Source: a virus
Direction: 5' to 3' (one strand)
Length of the DNA stretch: 36,724 nt
Virus record (IMG/VR): IMGVR_UViG_3300009285_000809
Span: 1 to 36,724 of that record
Shown piece by piece: positions 30,307 to 36,724 of the stretch (its first letter is position 1; each line of letters opens with the position of its first letter). A program made the translations under genes and the position numbers. The notes beneath the pieces were generated by a model. The model worked only from the letters and a program-made list of their open reading frames with translations. It had not been told where the DNA came from and did not search any database.

Positions 30307-31086
30307 TTATTTTGGTCTTTTTACAGTGCGTTGTCGTGAGATTTCTTCGAACATTTTGTACTCAGGCCCAAGTGCTGCAAACACCTCAGCCAGTTCCTCA
30401 CTAGACTTTGCGTTTTTAATTGCATCATCTACCGTGGTTGGCTTGTAACCTGATGGCCTAGACGACTCAACAATAGCTTTTTGGGCTTGCTGGGTCGCTT
30501 CGTTCGCTCTCTGAACGCCCTGATTGAACGACGTTCTCTCTACAGTTGGGTAAGTAGCCAACTTAAAGGCATCTTCCATCGAGATTTTCTTTTCAGACTT
30601 GATTCTTGCAACGTCTTTAGCAACAGACACGAACTTATCGCCGTACTTGTTCACCATATCCTGAACTTCCAATTTCGCAATAGCGGGGGAGAGAAGTCTT
30701 GTGACCTCATCACTTAGTGCTGGTCTCATCTTTTCGATGATAGAACTAAGCTCCTCTGTTTGCGCCTTGGGTTCAGGTTGAGAAACATCTTCAGCTTTCT
30801 GCTCTGGCTGTACAAAGAGTTTTTCAAGCTCTGACCTTTCCATCTCGACTTTTGTGTTGTGCGACTGCAATTCTTGGTAGGCCTTCTCCAAGTCCTCTTG
30901 GGACTTAAACTTTCCAAGAATTAGTCCTGCTTCAGCACCCTCAGATTGTCCCTCGCGGGTCTGCGGTTGCTCGACGCCAGCGGCATCGTTTCGCGGGGTT
31001 TCACCGCTAGACGTGTCGGGCGTCTGGTTCGTTGCATCCGTTTGTCCTTGCGGGACGGTGGTAGCAACGTTTTCGACGTTATCCAT
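30307..31086 (-). CDS. Capsid scaffold protein
   Basis: The 259-aa product has an acidic, disordered N-terminus (TVPQGQTDATNQTPDTSSGE), a predicted coiled coil (QEDLEKAYQELQSHNTKVEMERSELEKL), a helical core and a basic C-terminal end (EEISRQRTVKRPK). This profile and its place just before the capsid gene mark a scaffold. The basic C-terminal tail usually binds the capsid protein. AAGGA lies 5 nt before the ATG. Confidence 0.75.
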   Translation of the reverse strand: MDNVENVATTVPQGQTDATNQTPDTSSGETPRNDAAGVEQPQTREGQSEGAEAGLILGKFKSQEDLEKAYQELQSHNTKVEMERSELEKLFVQPEQKAEDVSQPEPKAQTEELSSIIEKMRPALSDEVTRLLSPAIAKLEVQDMVNKYGDKFVSVAKDVARIKSEKKISMEDAFKLATYPTVERTSFNQGVQRANEATQQAQKAIVESSRPSGYKPTTVDDAIKNAKSSEELAEVFAALGPEYKMFEEISRQRTVKRPK

Positions 31087-31094
31087 ACGTTTCC

Positions 31095-31400
31095 TTATTC
31101 CTCCGTTGGTAATTCTTCTAATCTATTTTTTATTTCTGTTTTTCTATTTGTTGTTGATTCAAAGTGTTTCCTGATTGACCTAAGCACCCTAATCTGTTCC
31201 CTGATAATCGGCAATTGCTCGTTTGATGCGGTTTCCATTAGGTCAAGGAGAGTGTAAATCGGCTTGTCAACCACATTTTCTAGGAACATCTGGAAGTCAG
31301 GATTTCTTCCTAAGCGTTCGTAGACTTCTATCGAAAGACTCGCCTTATTTAGTTGTTCTCTCGCCAAGTCTACCTCTGTCTTTTTTGTCCCCCTAGGCAT
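31095..31400 (-). CDS. Unknown 101-aa helical protein between portal and scaffold
   Basis: The product (MPRGTKKTEVDLAREQLNKA ...) is almost wholly helical and charged, ending KTEIKNRLEELPTEE. Its location suggests a head-assembly accessory. It is separated from the portal gene stop by one base. No family recognised. Confidence 0.6.
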   Translation of the reverse strand: MPRGTKKTEVDLAREQLNKASLSIEVYERLGRNPDFQMFLENVVDKPIYTLLDLMETASNEQLPIIREQIRVLRSIRKHFESTTNRKTEIKNRLEELPTEE

Positions 31401-31401
31401 A

Positions 31402-33168
31402 CTAGACTGTTTGAGTTGTTAATGCTTCTTGAACTTCGGCGGCTTTTGCGGCTTCTTCCATTGATGCGGCTCTCATTCTTGAAGCCACTTCTTTCGGATG
31501 AGTCTTGATGTTCTCTTTCTTATCAAGAATCTGGGCAACGGCATCGGGCATGAGTTCTCCCTTGAGTTGGTAGTTGACGTTTGGTTGTTCTGGTGCTACG
31601 GGTTCTGGGGGTAAGATGTATTCTTCGACGTTCTTTCTTCCTGAGTGTTGCAAGATGTCGGCACCAAGTTTCGCTACATTGAAGTTAGGTACATTGACCA
31701 TTGTCTGCAAGAGCTGTATATCTTGGCTCATCTTCTGCATTTCATCCATGTAGTCAATCTCAACGTCTAGGTCGAAGTTTGACTTAATATCCTCTGGTTG
31801 AATCGGGATAAGGGCGGCTTCGCCGTTCTTTCCTACGACCCTTATTAACTGCTCTTGGGTCATAAATTGCTGGGATAGTTCTAGGAACTTTCTCCCAATC
31901 TTGATAAGACCCCTCTTTAGCTGTTGAATCTTTGAGTTGAATCTTTTATCGGCTTGGTTGATTGCTCCCTGCCACGCAGTCGCCGTTCTGTTTATTACCC
32001 CTCCCTGAGTACCACCCATAGGCGAGGTCAACGCACCAGAAAGCGGAGAGTTCGCACCAGTGATTCTCTCCATGTCTGATTTTATTATAGATTCTTCCGT
32101 AAATGCTTCTGCTGGTAGTGGCTGAGTATCACTTGGAATTAACCCGTCGGGTCTTGTAAGGTGGATAATCCCGCCAGGTCTTGAAACCAGTTCGTCCTCG
32201 AATTGTACGCCTCCAGCGACAATCTTCCACATCCGATTCAGGTTAATCTTCACATTATCCATCCTCTGATTCCGAATGTCATTCAACTCATTTTGGAGGG
32301 AAACTACTGGTTCGATTTCCCCAATGCCATAAAACTCATGGGGAACGATTGTGTCCCTGATGACCGTAAACGGATTCCAGTTCGTATAGGGATTTTTGTC
32401 GCATCTTAAAACTTCATTTCCAGCTAGGACGATGATATATGGCTCTCCCCTGAAGTCGCCCCAGTATTCCAGAACCCTATATCTCTGGCGTGAGGTGTCG
32501 GAAGAGTTGACTCCTATGAGCCCCTCCCTGTACATTCTCTCCTGGTTACTAGGAAGGTCGGAACTTTTCTGTGACTTCAGCCTCTCAATGACTTCCTTTT
32601 TGTAGTTCGGGTTCTGTTCTAGGTCTTCTATATCTCTTTCAAGTCGGTGGATTCCATACTTCATTTCTTCTGCGTTCCTAGCTTTCGGGTCTGGGAAGAA
32701 ATCAAAAATATCTACAACTTCTGGATTCGGCATACCGTCTTTCCAACTCGTCTTACAAACAGCAGTCCCGTAGATAAGGGCTTCTTTTACAAGTTCTTCT
32801 AAAATATCTTCCATGTTCGTCTTTGAGAACTGGAACTTGAGGAGGTCTGAATATGCCTCTGCGTTTCCCGTGTCCATACCCTCTACTGGAAGGGTGGTGA
32901 AGGTGCGTTGAGCCTGAGCTATTCTGGGAGCTACAGTTTCAACTATCTCGAAAGTTTTTGATATGAAAAGGTTTGACCGCCAAGGGAGCCTTCCCGATTC
33001 GAGTTCGCTCCTGTAGAGCCTGTAGTACTCCTGGAACCTTGTAAAAAACGGCTGTGTGTATTTCTCGGATACGTTAAAACGCTTGAGTACAAGCTCTTTT
33101 GCATCCTCTATTTTTTTTATGTCGCCTAACTTTTCCTTACCTGTATCCTCCGTATCTGTATATGCCAT
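31402..33168 (-). CDS. Portal protein
   Basis: The 588-aa protein sits between TerL and scaffold, where phages keep the portal. Motifs resemble P22-type podovirus portals: LKRFNVSEKYTQPFFTRFQEYYRLYRSE at the N-terminus, NPFTVIRDTIVPHEFYGIGEIEPVVSLQNELNDIRNQRMDNVKINLNRMW in the middle, then MERITGANSPLSGALTSPMGGTQGG and a long helical segment (ISQ..RFNSKIQQLKRGLIKIGRKFLELSQQF). It forms the dodecameric DNA channel at the vertex. The C-terminal region is a helical barrel-like extension rich in Glu and Ala. Confidence 0.85.
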   Translation of the reverse strand: MAYTDTEDTGKEKLGDIKKIEDAKELVLKRFNVSEKYTQPFFTRFQEYYRLYRSELESGRLPWRSNLFISKTFEIVETVAPRIAQAQRTFTTLPVEGMDTGNAEAYSDLLKFQFSKTNMEDILEELVKEALIYGTAVCKTSWKDGMPNPEVVDIFDFFPDPKARNAEEMKYGIHRLERDIEDLEQNPNYKKEVIERLKSQKSSDLPSNQERMYREGLIGVNSSDTSRQRYRVLEYWGDFRGEPYIIVLAGNEVLRCDKNPYTNWNPFTVIRDTIVPHEFYGIGEIEPVVSLQNELNDIRNQRMDNVKINLNRMWKIVAGGVQFEDELVSRPGGIIHLTRPDGLIPSDTQPLPAEAFTEESIIKSDMERITGANSPLSGALTSPMGGTQGGVINRTATAWQGAINQADKRFNSKIQQLKRGLIKIGRKFLELSQQFMTQEQLIRVVGKNGEAALIPIQPEDIKSNFDLDVEIDYMDEMQKMSQDIQLLQTMVNVPNFNVAKLGADILQHSGRKNVEEYILPPEPVAPEQPNVNYQLKGELMPDAVAQILDKKENIKTHPKEVASRMRAASMEEAAKAAEVQEALTTQTV

Positions 33169-33188
33169 AGTTTTTGGCTAATCTTAGC

Positions 33189-34541
33189 CTAATATCCAGT
33201 GTATTTATTGGGTTTATAATTTCCTAATGGGTTGTTTCTCATTGACCTCGTTACCGACATCTTCGGCGGTAGTTGCCATGTTGCCAGCATCAGGGATGTG
33301 ACTCCATCATCATGCTTGTCCGACGGTGCGCCATACTTGTAGCGTCCAGATTCAAGCCTCCTGTACCTGTAGTCCTTTAATTCATCAATCAGCCAGTCAA
33401 CTCTCGGAATCTTAACCTCATCCCTTGAAAGCATCTTGGAGAGGTTTCTCACCAAGAGCTGCTTATTCCCAGCAGAAGTGAACTTAATGGGGGTTATGGG
33501 GATTCCTCTTGTTGAGAGATGGTCGAAAATCGTATCTCCCATTCCAGTAGAGTCCATAACCATCTCTGGGCGACCCGCGTCGGTTGTCCATGTGTTCACG
33601 ATATTCTGCGCTCTCTCTAAGAGAAGTTCAATATCTATCTTATTCGTCCTGTAGACATACTTAAACCTCCAGTCAGTCATATCGAGAATCGCAAACACGG
33701 AAAAGTCTTCGCGGAAAGCTGGGTCGAAGCCTATTCTGTACCTGTGTCCTGACTCTGGAAAATCCCTAAACTCATCTACTACATTCTCATCTACCCTGTC
33801 AAAAACCATACCAGCGTTCTCAAGGAAGTCACATTCGTACTCCTGCGCGTAGAACTTCTCTGTCATCTCCGCCTTGGTTGACTCAAGGAAACCTAGAGAC
33901 AGGAGCGCATCACCTCTTGGGGTGTTCTCTGCAAAGTTAAGGGTTGGCTTTGTTGCGGGCAGTAACCATGACTTCCAGTCCTTAACCCCGTCCCTTCCCA
34001 TAGCGAAGACGTCGTAGAAGTGGTTTCTTCCGTCGGGCGTTCCTATGAATAACGCACCGCCGCCAGTTGAAGCCAACTCTGGCTGGATAATCTTCGGCCA
34101 CACATGGGGCTTCATAAAGGCGTATTCGTCTAGGAGGGCGTGATAGAGTCCAGGGCCTCTAAGACTATCTTCCTTGTCAGCTCCTTTTATGTTCACAATC
34201 ACCCTATTCCTTAACCGCATCTCCATCTGGGTCTCATTTGGCTTCTTAAGGAGCATGGAGGGTGGGACAATGTCTTTAAGCAAGTCCCAAGCTATGTCCT
34301 TTGATTGCTTGTATGTCGGGCCTATGTAGGTAAAACGAGGAACTCGGATTGCCCCTTTAACGGCATCTTGGCACTTATAGGCAAGCATAAAGAGATACAT
34401 AAGAGCCATGACCGTCTTTCCTGCTTTTCTGTGGGCTACGACTACCTTGTATTTAGAAGAATCCTCCGCAACGCCTTTGTTGGGGTTTCCTATTATCTGC
34501 TCCTGCCAGTCTCTTGGGGAAAATTCCTCCGCTAAACTCAT
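33189..34541 (-). CDS. terL: Terminase large subunit
   Basis: The 450-aa packaging motor has an ATPase with Walker A AHRKAGKT (residues 36-43) and Walker B LLDE (136-139), then IGTPDGRNHFYD, a motif III-like strand. The RNase H-like nuclease follows: IGFDPAFREDFSVFAILD with D273, VMDSTGMGD with D330, and HDDG at 410-413. Together they cut and pump DNA into the procapsid. The start overlaps the 63-aa gene by 4 nt. Confidence 0.95.
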   Translation of the reverse strand: MSLAEEFSPRDWQEQIIGNPNKGVAEDSSKYKVVVAHRKAGKTVMALMYLFMLAYKCQDAVKGAIRVPRFTYIGPTYKQSKDIAWDLLKDIVPPSMLLKKPNETQMEMRLRNRVIVNIKGADKEDSLRGPGLYHALLDEYAFMKPHVWPKIIQPELASTGGGALFIGTPDGRNHFYDVFAMGRDGVKDWKSWLLPATKPTLNFAENTPRGDALLSLGFLESTKAEMTEKFYAQEYECDFLENAGMVFDRVDENVVDEFRDFPESGHRYRIGFDPAFREDFSVFAILDMTDWRFKYVYRTNKIDIELLLERAQNIVNTWTTDAGRPEMVMDSTGMGDTIFDHLSTRGIPITPIKFTSAGNKQLLVRNLSKMLSRDEVKIPRVDWLIDELKDYRYRRLESGRYKYGAPSDKHDDGVTSLMLATWQLPPKMSVTRSMRNNPLGNYKPNKYTGY

Positions 34542-34729
34542 GAAAATGTGAAATGATTCCTAATAAACCAAGAAAGCCTATTTGAATCCACTGTCTTGTA
34601 GTTCAATGACTGTATGTATTCCCCTAGGGCATAAAACGGCTTCCACCACGATTTAATCTCCCTGCGGTAATATGTGGAGTTTCCAGACTTCTCCCTGTAA
34701 TAGTTGAACCTAAGGTTGTATTTATTCAT
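34538..34729 (-). CDS. Unknown 63-aa protein between TerS and TerL
   Basis: The product starts MNKYNLRFNYYREKSGNSTYY and is rich in Tyr, Arg and Trp. It overlaps the terminase small-subunit gene by 8 nt and the large-subunit gene by 4 nt. The tight overlaps on both sides suggest a real, co-translated packaging accessory. No family recognised. Confidence 0.55.
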   Translation of the reverse strand: MNKYNLRFNYYREKSGNSTYYRREIKSWWKPFYALGEYIQSLNYKTVDSNRLSWFIRNHFTFS

Positions 34730-35138
34730 CTACTACCTCTCCCTCGATTATCTTTGCCTCAGGAAGCTCTTTAGGCTTCTCGAACCAAAGGTTTATAGTC
34801 TTGTTATCTGGCTCTCTCCTCTCCCCGTACTTCTCCCTCCAGTTGTTTTTTAAGTAGAAAATCTTAGACACAGGCGCACCCTTCGGGTCTAGGGCTGAAT
34901 CCAGCAGTGTACTCTCCACTTTCTCTGAAATAAGCCTATTTACCTCCTGCAGGTCTGCTTCGAAGTCTGGGTTCTCTTTTCTCCACCCATCTACCGTAGA
35001 CCGCATAATCTTCAATTCCTTGCAGGTAGTCGTGTAAGCCCCATTATTCTTAACGTAAGCCTCAAGGAACCCAGCGTAATCTCTTTGCTGGAAGTTATTG
35101 ATACTCTTGCCTATCTTGTCTTTAGGTACATTTGGCAT
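34722..35138 (-). CDS. terS: Terminase small subunit
   Basis: The 138-aa product has an N-terminal HTH (FLEAYVKNNGAYTTTCKELKIMRSTVDGWRKENPDFEADL), a central oligomerisation helix (EVNRLISEKVESTLLDSALD) and an acidic tail. It resembles HTH-type TerS proteins that bind the packaging site and load TerL. AGGA lies 4 nt before the ATG. Imperfect direct repeats at 35216-35274 upstream may be its binding site. Confidence 0.8.
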   Translation of the reverse strand: MPNVPKDKIGKSINNFQQRDYAGFLEAYVKNNGAYTTTCKELKIMRSTVDGWRKENPDFEADLQEVNRLISEKVESTLLDSALDPKGAPVSKIFYLKNNWREKYGERREPDNKTINLWFEKPKELPEAKIIEGEVVDE

Positions 35139-35215
35139 TTTTCCTAAGGAATTCGTAAATCAGCTCTTGACATTTTGAAAGTTTCTCGACCCATTTATGG
35201 TGTAATATAGGGTGC

Positions 35216-35274
35216 CTTTGTGATTATTTCTGAGAGGTGGTCGTCTCCTTTGTGATACTTCCTAAGAGGAGGTC
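35216..35274. repeat. Two imperfect 27-bp direct repeats upstream of terS
   Basis: Copy 1 (35216-35242) and copy 2 (35248-35274) both start CTTTGTGAT and end GAGG-GGTC-like; 22 of 27 positions agree and the spacing is 32 bp. They lie in the gap of about 265 nt between the HNH gene and terS, which holds no convincing gene apart from a possible 28-aa frame at 35122-35208. A packaging-recognition role is possible. Confidence 0.6.
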
Positions 35275-35403
35275 AAAGATACTAACACTCATACACCCCC
35301 ACCCCCACATGGTATAGGGGGTCTCGTCTCCATATGCTTTCAATACCCATATTCTACACATATACTCCGCTAACCTTAGAGAAATCCTCTATTTGTTAGG
35401 GTC

Positions 35404-35673
35404 TTACAATGTATAGCACGAGCATGTACCACAGTGTGGTGTACGCATCAGGTGTGCTTCTCCGCTTGCCTCTGTCTTAGATTGATGACAACTATGGCAA
35501 AGTAGCTGTAAATCATTGAGTGTTACGTCGTCACCGTATCTCTTATGGTCTATGTCATAGGATTCACTGGACTGATGACACTCCTCACATGTATCACCGC
35601 GAGTGAATACTAACGCCCAATACACATAAGGACGCATTTTAGGGCTTATTCTGTATTTTATTGCGTTTGACAT
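35404..35673 (-). CDS. HNH endonuclease next to the terminase
   Basis: The 89-aa product holds a compact HNH domain: CEECHQ, YDIDHKRYGDDVTLNDLQLLCHSCHQ with two CxxC pairs, DH, N and CH. HNH proteins located beside TerS/TerL often help cut DNA at cos sites during packaging. The C-terminus (HLMRTPHCGTCSCYTL) has four more Cys/His residues. A role in end processing is inferred from location. Confidence 0.8.
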   Translation of the reverse strand: MSNAIKYRISPKMRPYVYWALVFTRGDTCEECHQSSESYDIDHKRYGDDVTLNDLQLLCHSCHQSKTEASGEAHLMRTPHCGTCSCYTL

Positions 35674-35861
35674 ACCTTATTCTTGACTAATACTGATATA
35701 GGTCTTTTAGGGGATAGTATGAGGTGAATGGAATAATCAAACCTCCACCAGTGCCACTCTCCAAGCATACTAGCTACATACTCACTATCTACGATCCTAT
35801 ATACAATTGTTCAGCCCTTCTCCATGCACTCTCCCTATTTGACAGTTTATATATGAGTAGT

Positions 35862-36017
35862 TTACTTTACATTATTCGCTTCTTCTGTTGCTATCTGTTG
35901 CTGTATCTTATTGGCTTGCTGGACTGCTGATTCGTAGACTTGTTTCGCCCGTGCAATCTGTTTATTGGCTTCGTACCATGCCTTGTAGAGGTCTGGAGTG
36001 TTCTTGTCGTCGCTCAT
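35862..36017 (-). CDS. Unknown 51-aa helical protein
   Basis: ATG at 36017 overlaps the stop of the upstream 36-aa frame (ATGA at 36014-36017). The product, starting MSDDKNTPDLYKAWYEANKQ, is charged and helical with a Gln-rich end. No Shine-Dalgarno site is seen, so expression would depend on coupling. No family recognised. The remaining bases from 35674 to 35861 hold nothing I can support. Confidence 0.5.
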   Translation of the reverse strand: MSDDKNTPDLYKAWYEANKQIARAKQVYESAVQQANKIQQQIATEEANNVK

Positions 36018-36124
36018 AGTCTGTTCATTAGTGATTCAATTATATTTCGTATTTTTACTAGTAACATGAACAGGGCATGTCTTGGACCCGTGCTGATTGG
36101 AATATAGTTATTGTCGTACTTCAT
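36014..36124 (-). CDS. Possible 36-aa leader protein
   Basis: ATG at 36124, product beginning MKYDNNYIPISTGPRHALFM and ending ESLMNRL. It overlaps the 51-aa gene by ATGA. A candidate leftward promoter (TTGCAA 36155-36160, TTATAC as minus strand of 36131-36136, 18-bp spacer) would start transcription at or near this ATG. A longer frame exists to 36244 but its extra part is not convincing. Confidence 0.35.
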   Translation of the reverse strand: MKYDNNYIPISTGPRHALFMLLVKIRNIIESLMNRL

Positions 36125-36164
36125 GGGTGTGTATAAGTACATTGTATTCAATGATTGCAAGGGC

Positions 36165-36193
36165 TTGACAGTATGTGTGGGTAGGTGTATGCT
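36165..36193 (+). promoter_or_regulatory. Strong sigma70-type promoter, rightward
   Basis: TTGACA (36165-36170, perfect -35) and TATGCT (36188-36193) are separated by exactly 17 bp. Transcription would start near 36200 and run rightward, opposite to all other genes in the window. It faces a weaker candidate promoter for leftward transcription, making this the divergent control region. Confidence 0.7.
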
Positions 36194-36199
36194 TACCTT

Positions 36200-36455
36200 A
36201 TCACTAATTGAGAGGCGGACATGGCAAGGCGCAACAGTATGCAATTTTCCTTAACCGACCTGTCCTCTCTCTCGGTGAATGACCTACCAAGCCGTGAACG
36301 CCAGCACTGAAACCTTGTGAGGCGTACCGGACAGGTGGGATAGCAGCAGAACATTGACAATCTAACGTATAGCGTCTGGCCTACCGGTTAGGGTAGGTTA
36401 GACCAACGGGATTGAATGAGTAAACTTTTTCATTTTCCCGCTTTCAATGTTTTTC
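36200..36455 (+). ncRNA. Candidate structured RNA from the rightward promoter
   Basis: Stems seen: ACCTGTCC (36258-36265) with GGACAGGT (36329-36336), and a 12-bp stem 36374-36385 with 36392-36403 (GTCTGGCCTACC against GGTAGGTTAGAC, two G-U pairs, 6-nt loop). Then comes a stem CGGGA/TCCCG around 36406-36440, and ATTGAA with TTCAAT followed by GTTTTT, a weak terminator-like end. No known RNA family is recognised. Ends are estimates. Confidence 0.4.
36221..36310 (+). CDS. Possible 29-aa peptide behind the rightward promoter
   Basis: ATG 36221, stop TGA 36308-36310. The product begins MARRNSMQFSLTDLSSLSVN. A purine-rich GAGGCGGAC precedes the ATG, with suitable spacing. The region also folds into RNA stems (36258-36265 with 36329-36336), so it may be part of a structured RNA and not a gene. 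Confidence 0.3.
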   Translation: MARRNSMQFSLTDLSSLSVNDLPSRERQH

Positions 36456-36538
36456 CAAACGTCGGGTCGTTCGTTCTTGATAGCCAGTTTTTGCTTTATT
36501 ATTTCGTCCTTTACCTGGTGAAACGAGGCGGACTGTAA
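36416..36538 (+). CDS. Possible 40-aa protein, doubtful
   Basis: ATG 36416, stop TAA 36536. The product starts MSKLFHFPAFNVFPNVGSFV and is hydrophobic in the centre. Its 3' end overlaps the next frame. The start lies within the structured stretch, so it may be spurious. Confidence 0.25.
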   Translation: MSKLFHFPAFNVFPNVGSFVLDSQFLLYYFVLYLVKRGGL

Positions 36539-36724
36539 CTACGGTCCAACACCACGTCGAGATAAGGCGAAAAGTAAAACAATACTAAAAGCAAGAAAAA
36601 TACTAGCAGACTTGACCCGCAACACTGGCGGGGAAGGGCTTACTGCTTACCACCAAGGCGACCCACGCGGTTGCTCACTCTATGTAGTGATACCAGAAGA
36701 CTGCTCACAAGAGCGATACGATAA
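36522..36724 (+). CDS. Conserved phage protein with QGDPRGC motif, 3' end cut off
   Basis: The frame is open from after a TGA (36519-36521) to the right edge. It contains KARKILADLTRNTGGEGL then AYHQGDPRGCSLYVV, a motif I know from short conserved phage proteins of unknown function. No ATG or GTG lies between the TGA and this motif; a TTG occurs at the Leu of ADLTRN. The real start could be non-standard. It is the first clear rightward gene. Confidence 0.55.

Noticed and set aside
35658-35768. 36-aa minus-strand frame upstream of the HNH gene
   Set aside because: No ribosome site, it overlaps the HNH start region, and its sequence resembles no protein; not enough to call a gene.
1-36724. CRISPR array, IS element, integrase or complete tRNA
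   Set aside because: No regularly spaced repeats, no transposase or recombinase motifs and no full cloverleaf were found on either strand by eye.

Overview
The window looks like most of the genome of an uncultured tailed dsDNA phage with podovirus-type virion genes. It encodes large and small terminase, a podovirus-like portal, scaffold, an N4-gp56-family major capsid protein, a head-tail adaptor, a beta-propeller-like tail nozzle protein and a large internal virion protein. No host gene, integrase, rRNA or complete tRNA was seen. The host cannot be named. Nearly all genes lie on the minus strand, so the text below describes transcription as running from high to low coordinates.

From right to left: 36.7-36.1 kb holds a divergent control region with a good sigma70-type promoter on the plus strand, strong RNA stem-loops, and the start of a rightward gene that runs off the window. 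From 36.1 to 28.9 kb is the packaging and head module (HNH nuclease, TerS, a 63-aa protein, TerL, portal, a 101-aa protein, scaffold, capsid). The capsid gene is split by a 201-nt group I intron (29437-29637) that I could fold helix by helix; splicing restores a 381-aa capsid protein in frame. A free-standing NUMOD3/HNH homing-type nuclease gene follows (28310-28861).

From 28.3 to 21.2 kb is a sugar and glycan island inside the late operon: SDR epimerase, very short DegT aminotransferase, a three-domain glycosyltransferase/methyltransferase, a GT2, UDP-GlcNAc 2-epimerase and a GT4-like enzyme. From 21.3 to 14.2 kb are receptor-binding or tail-fibre proteins, one with YadA-head-like repeats. 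Between them sits a radical-SAM/SPASM-like protein that has lost the expected Fe-S cysteines. From 14.2 to 7.6 kb are tail and internal virion proteins. From 7.5 to 6.1 kb is a lysis module (holin-like protein, tiny membrane peptide, zinc ribbon, HNH-like protein, M23 endopeptidase).

From 5.9 to 3.3 kb is a replication-like module (SSB-like protein with a probable ATT start, DnaD-like initiator) followed by a membrane-anchored 3D/RlpA-like protein. The leftmost 3.3 kb is an accessory region of small genes: a nucleoside deoxyribosyltransferase-like protein, an MT-A70 adenine methyltransferase coupled to a PD-(D/E)XK-like protein, and small unknowns. Six of these genes are preceded by a copy of one short sequence cassette that carries stop codons in all three frames just before the next start codon. 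Two of the genes are bracketed by perfect 60-bp direct repeats.

Many genes overlap by ATGA, so translational coupling is widespread. Functional names rest on motifs read by eye; no database search was possible.
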